Shown: piece after piece, positions 12,667-21,961 of the stretch
How the letters are laid out: each line of letters opens with the position of its first letter
Position numbering within the stretch: position 1 is the first letter of the stretch
From: Panorpa germanica
Taxonomy: Eukaryota; Arthropoda; Insecta; Mecoptera; Panorpidae
Direction: 5' to 3'
Assembly (NCBI GenBank): GCA_963678705.1
Contig: OY783204.1
Location: 16,750,759 to 16,814,758 of the forward strand
Length of the DNA stretch: 64,000 nucleotides
The notes under the pieces: model-generated
What the model saw: only the letters and a program-made list of their open reading frames with translations
Told to the model about the DNA's origin: nothing
Databases searched by the model: none
Made by a program: the position numbers and the translations under genes

Positions 12667-14703
12667 CAGGGTGTCCCAAAATTTAACGATAAGCCGGCAC
12701 CAGAAGGTGGTCCTGCTCATGACTACAGAAGTAAAAAAAAAAAAAATTTATCTCATTTTGCTTAGGAATTAGAAAAAAAGAAATTCTTTTTTCGAAAATC
12801 GAAACACCTTAAGATGTTTTCAACTACCATGACCACAATTTTTAAAATATTTTTGATTTTTTTTTTGTATCGGCAACCTAAATAGCACTGCTATCCACCA
12901 CAACCATTAAAACTCCCAGAATGCTAGTAGTTTTTGCACAAAATTTAATCGAAATTATTTTTTTCCCTACATTTTTAAAGATTTTTACTTTCAGTCAACT
13001 TTAACTCATCGTGGTGTAAAAAAAAAGTATGAACACTACTATGGCAAGTTTTTTTAAAAATTGGCGCAACTCTTTAGGATTCCAAAATGGTATAATACTC
13101 CAGGAGAACTAGCAATAAAAAAAAATTATGCATAATATTTCTAAACAAGAACCAAATTTCATAAATTGTTGTTGTTGATATTTAAATCTTTTACAATACC
13201 CAAAATAGATTTTTTATAGTTGAATGAATTAAAACAAATGGTACAAACAATTTTTCATTCATTTTATAATTTATTGCATTATTTACATTACAGTAAATGT
13301 TCAAATTGTTTCCCACCGGCATTAATACAGGCTCAACATCGCCTTAAAAAAGATTGTTTGTTTCGGACGTTATTACCATTGGATAATATCCACAGTGGGT
13401 CGCATTTTGCGATGTTATGCTGCAAAAGCTCAGGGAAGATCCCAATTCTTAGGTAAAATTCTATAGTCGGATGAAATAACCTGCAAGAAAGATGGTTATT
13501 TAAATCTTCATAACCTACATAGCTGGAGCAATGAAAATTCGCACCTAATGAGACCAGACAAATCCCAATATCAATTCAAGATTAACCTATGGACGGGCAT
13601 ATTAAATGGAAAAGTGCTTGGGCCCTTTAAAGTACAAGGAAATTAGATAACAATAGTTATTTGAACTTTTTACAAAATGACTTGTCAGAATTATTAGAAG
13701 ACGTGCCCATAAGTGATTTACAAAACATTCGGTTGCAAAGTGATGGTTGCCCAGCTCACTATGCTCGTCCTGTGTGAGAATACTTAAACGAAGAGTATCC
13801 AGGGTTTAGATCGGGTGAATGAGGTGGCACGACATGGTCCTATTTTATGGCCACCCCATTCAACCGATCTAAACCCCCTGGACTTCTTCTATTGGGGTTG
13901 TCTTAAAGAAAGAGTTTATTCAAAACCAGTAGCAACATTGGACGAGCTTCGACAAAAAATTACTCAGGTTGCACATCATATGAAAGGTAAACGATATGCT
14001 CGACGAATAAAAAGATTTTTTTTAAGGCGATGTCATGCCTGTATTTAAGCTGGTGGCAAACATTTTGACCATTTACTATAATGTAAATAAACTATAAAAC
14101 TTATAAAATAAATGAAAAATTGTTTGTACCATTTGTTTTAATTCATTCAATAATAAAAAACCTCTTTTGGGTATTGTAAAAGTGATAACTATATCAACAA
14201 CAACAATTTATGAAATATGGTTCTTGTTTAGAAATGCATAATTTTTTTTCATTGCTAGTTTTCCTGGAGTATTATACCATTTTGGAATCCTGAAGAGTTG
14301 CGCCAATTTTTAAAAAAACTTGGCATAGTAGTGTTTATACTTTTTTTTTACACCACGATGAGTTAAAGTTGACTGAAAGTAAAAATCTTTAAAAAATGTA
14401 GGGAAAAAAATAATTTCGATTAAATTTTGTGCAAAAACTACTAGCATTCTGGGAGTTTTAATGGTTGTGGTGGATAGCAGAGCTATTTAGGTTGCCGATA
14501 CAAAAAAAAATCAAAAATATTTGAAAAATTGTGGTCATGGTAGTTAAAAAAATCTTAAGGTGTTTCAATTTTCGAAAAAAAAAATTTTTTTTTTCTAATT
14601 CCTAAACAAAATGAGATACATTTTTTTTTTCTTGTTTTCTTGTGTAGTCATGAGCAGCACCACCTTCTGGTGCCGGCTTATCGTTGAATTTTAGGACACC
14701 CTG
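12667..14703 (+). mobile_element. Tc1/mariner-superfamily element with ~655-bp terminal inverted repeats
   Basis: The element starts CAGGGTGTCC at 12667 and ends GGACACCCTG at 14703, with TA on both sides. The inverted arms match over about 650 bases (12667-13320 against 14049-14703), leaving only about 730 bases of unique interior with a broken transposase. Copy 2 of the host element has one uninterrupted site here (GCACGTATGTATGTAC, about 45962), so the insertion is younger than the duplication. Confidence 0.88.
13320..14048 (+). pseudogene. Broken Tc1/mariner-type DDE transposase
   Basis: Pieces in different frames resemble the catalytic domain. SDEITCKKDGYLNLHNLHSW lies near 13465-13530, SDGCPAHYARP near 13738-13770, and a last open block (13815-14048) has ILWPPHSTDLNPLDFFYWG followed by LKERVY. 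The latter is the usual C-terminal catalytic block of this superfamily. Several stops and frameshifts separate the parts, so this copy is dead. The N-terminal DNA-binding domain was not found. Confidence 0.75.
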
Positions 14704-17030
14704 TATATGTACAACACTTTATTGTGCATAAAACATTAATTAAGTATATTACACACCGAGGGAAGAACGTAAGACATTTCAACCCGCGTGTAAAACTGAC
14801 TCCGTTAAAATTGGCAAACACGCGGACTGGAATATCTTACTTTCTTCGCTGGCATGTATACTATTTTTCACCATATTTGTAACCGAAATTTTAAATTTCT
14901 GCCACTGTTTTGGGAGGTTAAAAAGTAACTCATAAAATGTTTCACTCATGTAAATCAGATCTGTTCGATCACGATCATTGTTTGCAAGACTCAGGAATAC
15001 GAGCACCGGTTAGTACTGCATACCTCACAACAATGCTTAGCTGGTCTACCTTCGATAAATCTAAATCTAAACTGTTCTTTTTATAAAATGAAATAAAAAC
15101 TGTGATTTCTCATAAGCCTCAATGTTAAATTAAAAAATTCAAAGTTCAATATATTTTTACTGGTTCGCTGCAGTTTTTCTAAAATTTAACGAGATCATTA
15201 TCTTATTATAATCTACTAATACGCCAAATTTTAGAAAATATTAAACGGTAACTTTCTGACCGACAGTACTACCTTAAAATCGTGTTGCACCCTATTTTAT
15301 TTACATTCCAAAGGTGGGAGAATATTTAGCTAGTACAATACCAGGTTTGCTGGTCCGTGTCCGAGGGCCCCCTGAGCTTGAGGGCCTAGCTACTCCAGTG
15401 GTTATGGACCTATAGGTTTCATTTTACATTTTAATACTTCATTATGTCATAGTTCTTCATAGTACCTCTTCACCCATAGTTCTACATGATACATATCTTA
15501 GTTGAACAGTTTACATATAATTTTTGATATAACTTAAAACAATATTTTTTATTTGTACTAAAAGTGTTTGCTGGTTTTTAGATTTAGCTTTTCATGATAT
15601 GATTTTACTTTTATGTACTAAATATATTTATTAATATGTATTTGATTTTACAGATTACGTTCAAGAAAAACAACCATGTTTCCAGTTTTTTATAATCCTT
15701 TAACTGAGCCGTTGGACCTGTCTTGTCCGCGTCGTAGTGATAGTGTTGAAACACACAAATCGCCATGCCCGCCGATTAGCTCTCAGTCATTAGAGCAAGG
15801 ATCTAATAATCCTGAATCTTCAAGAACTTCCCCTAACGAAGGCAAACCTACGACTCACACGATCAACCAGTTTGATCTTATAAATCGCATTGTCAATGCG
15901 CCAACGTATCAAGGTCTGCCGCAATATCCGGGTATGTTTTTCCATCAGCAGATGCAGAATCAATTCTTTCCACATACCATTGCTCACCAAATGCCCCAAA
16001 TGGACACTCCAAAAAGAAACTTAGAAACACCTGAGTTAGAATCGGTAGGTACTTCGAATTCAACGTCGAACAGTCGTAAAAGACCAGCTTATTTTAATGC
16101 TGAAGATAATGAAGAATATATCAAGTTACGAGAAGCGGAAATGGCAAAAATACATGCTTTGAATGGGGGTCAACCCACAGTCATAAACCTTAAAATGCGT
16201 CAAACTGTTCCTTCAGAAGGTGACGCTGATAACAGTTCCAACCCTAAAAAGGATCCAGCTTATTATGAGTGACGAATGAAGAATAATGCATCTGCTAAAA
16301 GATCTAGAGACAAAAGAAGAATTCATGAACACGAATCAACCATCCGCATTAAGTTCTTAGACAATGACAATGCGAAGCTTCGTACTGAAAATAATGCATT
16401 ACGAGAGCAAGTGTTCCATCTCCCAAAATAGAGTGAAATTATTTATGCATACTTAATAAACAAGTGTTAAGTTTTGAATTAAAGACATCAATTTTTGGAC
16501 TTTGGCAACATTGCCTATAAGAATTTTATACAGTCCAGTAAATTGATAGTGTGATATATCATGTGACTCTTTAATTGATACTGTTCTATATTTAAAAAAT
16601 ATCTAAAAAATTATATGTATATCATATTTTCAGAAATGTATTATTTAAAAACACAATAAAATAAAATAATCAAATATCTGGGAATAATCATTTGTATACC
16701 TTGAGTTTTGGATTACATTTTGAGAAAGAATTTTTTAAAGTAAATAATTGTTACATAAACCGTTCTGTTGTTTTAAATATAATGACGTCATTTATTTTAT
16801 AGGTAATATTGGCAAATGCAAAAGTTTTGAAAAGCATAATACAATAAAATATATATTCAAGTCTTCATATCATCGAAGTATATGTGTAACAATTGTTGCA
16901 GCGATTTAGGCGCTGCAGTTCACATTAAATAAACCTACGCATATTAGTATAGATAAAAGATATTATAAATTATCATAAAATCTACCTATTATAATGTTCG
17001 TAGTTGTCAAACTGTTCCACCGTTTATAAC

Positions 17031-17150
17031 ATAGTCGAACTAAAGGATAACGACTTAAAATAATAAAGGATTCTAACAAATGAATAATAATATTTGTATG
17101 ATAACAATGCGATGGCACGTGTGATTAATCTTAAAAGCAATATATATAAT
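17031..17150 (+). repeat. Fragment of a third copy of the bZIP element (part 1)
   Basis: This segment repeats 9383-9500 and 42712-42830, which are internal to the bZIP element, yet here it lies just outside the right end of copy 1. It is closer to copy 2 than to copy 1 in its small differences. A second collinear piece follows at 19204-19290, which suggests a degraded third copy whose middle was replaced. Confidence 0.65.
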
Positions 17151-17155
17151 ATTTA

Positions 17156-18106
17156 TTATAATTTATTATAATCTTCCATGAGCTTAACTCCTCTCTCGGC
17201 CGAATCATTTACAACTTTTAATTTGTTCATTAATTCCAGACCTTTTATATAGCTTTCATTTTTATGCCACACCGATGGTTCTGTCATAAGGAATTCATCA
17301 TTCAAGTCAAATCTTTTGAAAAATTCTCTAGTTTCAGAAGAAACGAATTGTTCAATTCCATCGTTGATAATTTCTGGAATTTCATCTATTAGTATCTGTA
17401 TTCGTTTCTCACTTGTTTCTAATGAATCAGTTTCGCGATTCAAAGCATTGACCATTTTCATTTTTGAATCAAATGACAAATTTGGTTCAAAAAAAGCTAA
17501 AGCCACTACCTCAGGGCTTAAATACCATAAATGATTCCTTAGTTTTTGTAAAGCCACTCGAGAGATATCACGATTGATAGCTTGATATTGGAACAGTTTC
17601 GAAAGAACCTTAAAATCCTGATACGGTGTTTTTGCAGCAGAAGGCGCATAAAACCATGCTTCGACATACACATTCACAAGAAAAATACAAATATCACAAA
17701 TTGCACTTTGTTCTATTTCTAATAATTCAAATTTATCACGAAACAGAAAATTTTTCAAACAGTAAATAGCCTTTGCCATCCACCTCGCACGATGAAAAGT
17801 CCCGGGAACACGGAAAAATATTCCACGAGATGGTGTTTCGCCAAGAAAAATAGCTGTTAATTCTAAAAGTTCCCTATAATCCTCTCTAGGCTGCTGTTCG
17901 TTCAAAGTGTTTCTAACAAAGTCAAGATTGTGCGATATATCGCCCCGATTCAAATGCCTCGTGATCTTTTCGTCTTCAATCCCAGATCGGAAATTTTTAA
18001 GATTGATTTTAGGCCAAGCACTTTGAAATTTTTTAAATATTGCCACAGTTGGACCTGTATTTTTGCCTATCTTTTTATCGAAAACGCTTCTAAGGATAAT
18101 TTCAAT
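17156..18106 (-). pseudogene. C-terminal fragment of a hAT-like transposase-derived protein
   Basis: The minus-strand frame is open from 18106 down to a TAA at 17156-17158, about 316 codons. It has no ATG at its beginning: the first usable start is a GTG at 18044-18046. The sequence begins within the motif I recall as HIxEIILRSVF (here IEIILRSVF). It continues through DYRELLELTAIFLG, GTFHRARWMAKAIYCLK and NHLWYLSPEVVALAFF, which are conserved blocks of a family of transposase-related insect proteins with a CRHH motif upstream. That upstream half is absent, so this is probably a truncated copy rather than a full gene. Family assignment is from memory of the motifs; the function is unknown. Confidence 0.5.
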
Positions 18107-18384
18107 TTAGTTAAAGAAAACTGTGGGTGGGTCTTTGGATGGGGGAATAAAGTGGATATGGAAACAAAAACTACTATGAGTCAAAATTTGAACTATCTAT
18201 ACAATGTACAAATCACTTTTGAATCATAGATGACGCTAATATTTTACTCACGGCACTTTGTGGTACAAGCTGAATTTCGATCATCAGTCGTTCGTCGATA
18301 TAGAACGTTACATAGAAATAAAGTGATTTTCACATATTTCTCGAAAATCGTTCGTCGTACGAGAAAAAGTCACAGATGATAATA
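18107..18384. other. Unassigned sequence between hAT-like fragment and mariner MITE
   Basis: No ORF or repeat partner was recognised here. A TCGTTCGTCG-like stretch occurs twice (near 18288 and 18348). Confidence 0.4.
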
Positions 18385-18386
18385 TA

Positions 18387-18964
18387 CGAGGCGTGTTATT
18401 TAAGTAAGTACCGTTTTGGAATTAAAAAAAGACGTGCAAAGATATCGCAATAATTTTATTTTTACATGAAAGCCTGTACCTTAATCTACTTTTCTACATA
18501 ATTTCCGTGAATATTGAGGCACTTGTCATAACGTGGCACCAGTTTTTGAATACCCTCCTCATAAAATTCTGCCGCCTGACTTGTTAACCACTGTATCACA
18601 ACTGTTTTGACTTCGTTATCGTCTTGCGTCTGTGCGGCCATCTTTAAATGCTCTCACCCATTTTTTTACCATTCCATCACTCATAATGTTTTGTCCGTAA
18701 ACTTCACAGATCTCACGGTGAATATCGATCGGTTTTACGCCTTTAGCACTAAGAAATCGTATAACAGCTCGTACTTTACAATCGGCGGGACTCACGATTG
18801 TCGGAGGCATCTTAAACACTCAGTAAACAACGTATACAATGAAGAATCAGACTGTAATGGCGTCAGTGCGTAGACAAGAGATGTAGGTAACCAGCGCGCA
18901 TGCGCGGAACGCCGACCGTAGCGCTGCAAACGCAAAACGGTACTTACTTAAAAAACATGCCTCA
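18387..18964 (-). mobile_element. Internally deleted mariner element (MITE-like), 578 bp
   Basis: The ends form an inverted repeat of about 34 bases containing TTTAAGTAAGTACCGTTTTG. TA dinucleotides flank it at 18385-18386 and 18965-18966, the standard mariner duplication. Only the start and end of a transposase gene remain inside. Confidence 0.88.
18616..18819 (-). pseudogene. mariner transposase N-terminal fragment (helix-turn-helix)
   Basis: A 67-residue ORF starts MFKMPPTIVSPADCKVRAVI and includes IDIHREICEVYGQNIMSDGM and KKWVRAFKDGR, the paired HTH region that binds the mariner ends. The frame stops where the catalytic domain should begin. Downstream on the same strand (about 18480-18610) short stretches match the extreme C-terminus, so the middle has been deleted. 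Confidence 0.8.
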
Positions 18965-18966
18965 TA

Positions 18967-19203
18967 TGTGTTTTTAATAGATCTACAACTTTCGTATATT
19001 ACATTTTTGCATAAAATTATTATTTCGCAAGATAAATAATTTTTTTTTTTAAATTCTGGAATTTTTCAATTTTTCCGGCTCTTGGGGCACCCGGATACTA
19101 CATATATTATTTTTTCATGCAATGGAACCAAACTGGGGGGTGCCGCAATAAAAAATCTCAAAAATAATTTTCACCAAGAGTAAATAAGGGCCACTCTAAT
19201 GTA
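18967..19203. other. Unassigned AT-rich sequence
   Basis: No gene is visible. It contains runs of T and A and a short GC-rich patch near 19078-19095. Confidence 0.4.
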
Positions 19204-19290
19204 CACACATAATCATAAACTTCTCAGGCAGCGGTATAGTTCACATATAATAGGCAACGACACCATATAAACTGCCAACATAATAGAAGG
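19204..19290 (+). repeat. Fragment of a third copy of the bZIP element (part 2)
   Basis: It matches 10233-10300 and about 43593-43660 (ATAATCATAAACTTCTCAGG, then GTATAGTTCACATATAATAG). It lies in the same orientation and order as the piece at 17031, about 2 kb further on. Confidence 0.65.
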
Positions 19291-19325
19291 TATCGGTTTT
19301 AGTACTCTCAAGAGAAGTGCCGTTT

Positions 19326-20404
19326 TTAAATATAATTAATCAATCCTGCCTCCACTTCTCCAAACTCGCGCCGCTACTAAGGGTAATTTTATTACGCAAA
19401 TGCACATACATAGTTTTTATTTTTTTAAATTTGATATTTGGGGCTATTGCTTATCTGCTGTCGTAGCACTCTGCCTGCCAACGCACCAAATATTAATCCA
19501 ATGCTACTACTGCATGTAATTTGAATATCTAACATATAGAGAACTATTTTGCTTCTATTTAGTATTCTACATGCTAAATATCATCGTTGTATTGTACCGG
19601 TATATTGTTCTTATATTCGGTATATCACCCCCTGCCCTGAGGTTACACTTAAGAAAATGTAGTTTTCTTATATTTTCGTTACTAATTTCAGCTTTGTTTT
19701 TATATTTTTGCATTATTGCCCCCCATATACCGACGCTACTGAACAAATTTCTCAAATCTTACCACGAATTTCTATTTTGTTTGAATGTAAGAATATATAT
19801 TCTATATTATAGCCTTTCATCTGTATATATTTCTGGTTTTTAGCCCCCGGCGCCCGCCACTACTGGAAATTTGTAGTTTTCTATGGTTGTCTTTAATAAC
19901 TATCTATAAAGGGTTTATTTATCAAATTTCAAAGTTCTAGCTCTTTTGCGACATTGCCACATAAATTTGGCCCGCTACTGAATTTTAATTTTGGTGTTCT
20001 AGTTACTGGCAAATATGTACAATTAGTGTGTCTATACATTTCCAAGTTAATATTTTCTTCCGGCGGTGTTTTACGGTCAAAACACCCGCCGCAACTGGAA
20101 ATTTTAGGTTTTCAACTTCTTTTTCTTCAGTACTGTCTAATGCGAGCATAACTCTATTCTAACGTTGCTCCCCCGAAATTCGCGCCGCTACTGTACTCAA
20201 ATTTCACATTTTTAATTATTGGAAAATGTCAATTTTAAGTTTTCTGTCATTTCTTGTTCATGAAATATTTGCAAAAGGTTTTTTTTTTTAATTTCCAGTT
20301 TTTCCACATTTAATTCTTCCAGAGAAATTCAGGGAAAATTACAGGGACGTAGAAAGTCTTAGAAATTTGTCCTCTACAAAATATCAAAATTTGAAAAACT
20401 TTTT
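19326..20404 (+). repeat. R-A repeat, second forward copy
   Basis: Nearly identical to 2768-3900, with a few short indels. Both copies stop at the same place (GAAAAACTTTTT), and different sequence follows. The same periodic GCCGCTACTG-like cores are present. No coding potential. Confidence 0.85.
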
Positions 20405-20790
20405 GATTATTGCTTGTTAAGCAGTGCAGACGTTCTTTCTTTCAAATATTCTATAAGTTATTTAATAAAATTGTTTTTAACTACTATTGTTCGTTATTAT
20501 ATTAACAAAAGAAGTGTTTAAAACGAATTGAACGAGTATCCGTTGAACATTTACAAATCATCGTAGATAATCTAAATCTGTAATTAAAGTGGAAAATAAA
20601 CCTTATATTATATGGTGTATAACCTATATGGTATAACATGTGGATTTCTCCTCAAACTAAATTCATAGATAAAAAGTGAAATTCCTATAAACAATGCAGT
20701 GCACAATCATTGTTCTAATAATAATAGTGTATTGTATTGTGAATAAATTATAATCAAATCTAAATTAATTGTTACCCAATAATTAATAAG

Positions 20791-21961
20791 ATGGTGATTA
20801 GAAGTCCGCCGCAAAATACAGCAGCTTACGGCACTGATAAATCAAACATCTCTGATAAAACGGAGACCATCCCAGAGACTATACCCCAAAGTGTACCATC
20901 TCCATCCAACCGTTGGACAACCGTCCAACACAAGAAAAGACTAAGAAGTCCAGAAGTGCTGAATGCCAGGAAACAGACAAAACTAGCTGACAGAAGAGGA
21001 ACGAGGAAACATAGAAACCACAAAGGAGACAGATACTAATGAATCAAGCAACACAACCACTATACCCAAACCTCCACCCGTAACAATATATAAGGTAGGA
21101 GTGATTCAACTCATCCATACACTGATGCAAAAAATTACGAGTAATTATACAGTCAAATCCACTGGCTTTGAAACAATTAAAGTTCAAGTTTTTGAGGCTG
21201 AACACTTTAAAACTCTTATAAAGGAGTTGGATGAGAAAAACACCCAATACCACACCTTCAGACCAAAAAGTGAGAAAACATTTAGGTTTGTACTAAGAGG
21301 CCTACACCACGGAACGGATGTGGAAGCAATAAAATCAGCGCTCTTGGGTCTTGGCCACGAAGCAGTGAACATTCATAACATAAAACACAGAGTCACCAAA
21401 TTACCTCTACCTATGTTTTATGTAGACCTAAAAACTAGTGGTAACAACAAAGAAGTATACAACATAGAAAAACTTGACTATAATATTGTTAAATGCAAAC
21501 CACCACGAACCAAAAGAGTAATTCCACAATGTACAAGATGCCAGGCATTTGGGCATACTAAAGCATACTGTCGCAAAGTACACAAATGCGTAAAATGTGC
21601 TGAGCAACATGAGACAAAAAATTGCTCCCGCCAAATAAAAGACAACCAAGTAAAATGCTCTAATTGTGGAGGAAATCACCCTGCAAATTACAGAGGATGT
21701 GAAGTTCATAAACAATTGCAACAAAAATTATGGCCTACACTACGTGAAAAGAAGAACATTCAAACTCAAGCTCAACCTAGCCTAGAAAGCCAAATAAGAA
21801 CTGGAGTATCATACGCCCGAGCTCTTAATGATCAAACAGTACCAACAAGCACCCAATCAGTCAGCAATTTGGTTAAGCTTGAAGAAATGCTTGCCAGACT
21901 CATGGAACAGATGGGGACGATGTTCAACCTACTTACTGTCGTAGTTAGTAAATTGGCCTAA
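20791..21961 (+). pseudogene. Jockey ORF1 (gag-like, three zinc knuckles), one frameshift
   Basis: ATG at 20791 opens a frame that ends at 21039. The rest is read in another frame from before 21101 to 21961, so one indel lies near 21000-21050. The second part has a domain of about 100 residues upstream of the knuckles. Then come three CCHC knuckles: CTRCQAFGHTKAYC, CVKCAEQHETKNC and CSNCGGNHPANYRGC. Such proteins bind the LINE RNA. The final TAATG at 21958-21962 overlaps the stop of ORF1 with the start of ORF2, typical of the Jockey clade. Confidence 0.8.

Larger units (their letters stand above)
12373..15400. mobile_element. hAT-like non-autonomous element in the bZIP intron, copy 1
   Basis: Ends are CAGTGGCGTAGCTAGG (left) and CCTAGCTACTCCAGTG (right), an imperfect inverted pair. 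They are flanked by the 8-bp direct repeat GTTATGGA at 12365-12372 and 15401-15408. An 8-bp duplication and these ends fit hAT elements. Without the nested Tc1/mariner element the length is about 1 kb. The same insertion is in copy 2 (45676-46694), so it came before the duplication. The small minus-strand ORF at 14779-15006 is conserved in both copies, but I do not recognise it. Confidence 0.7.
12096..16475 (+). pseudogene. PAR-type bZIP transcription factor, copy 1, nonsense mutation before the basic region
   Basis: The gene model has a noncoding exon 1 (12096-12231) with donor GTAAGT, an intron 12232-15653 ending TTTTACAG, and exon 2 with ATG at 15676. The frame stops at TGA 16270-16272. 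Copy 2 has CGA there, so one base change truncates the protein to 198 residues just before the DNA-binding basic region. That region is still readable downstream to a TAG at 16429-16431. The N-terminus holds PLDLS, the core of a CtBP-recruiting motif. Copy 1 keeps about 33 residues (from QFDLINRIV) that copy 2 has lost. AATAAA at 16455-16460 is a likely polyadenylation signal. Confidence 0.78.
7861..17028 (+). mobile_element. bZIP-carrying terminal-inverted-repeat element, copy 1 (interrupted)
   Basis: The stretch is collinear with 41510-48230 and starts and ends with inverted sequences: AACGGTGGAACA at 7861 and TGTTCCACCGTTT ending at 17027. The inverted arms run for about 50 bases here and about 90 in copy 2, so the outer part of both arms is missing in copy 1. 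Relative to copy 2 it has two clean extra insertions, 8817-9190 and 12667-14703. Removing them gives about 6.75 kb. The only gene I can support is the bZIP gene at 12096-16475; no transposase of its own is visible. It may be a non-autonomous transposon that captured a host gene, or a segmental duplication that happens to have inverted ends. Confidence 0.7.
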
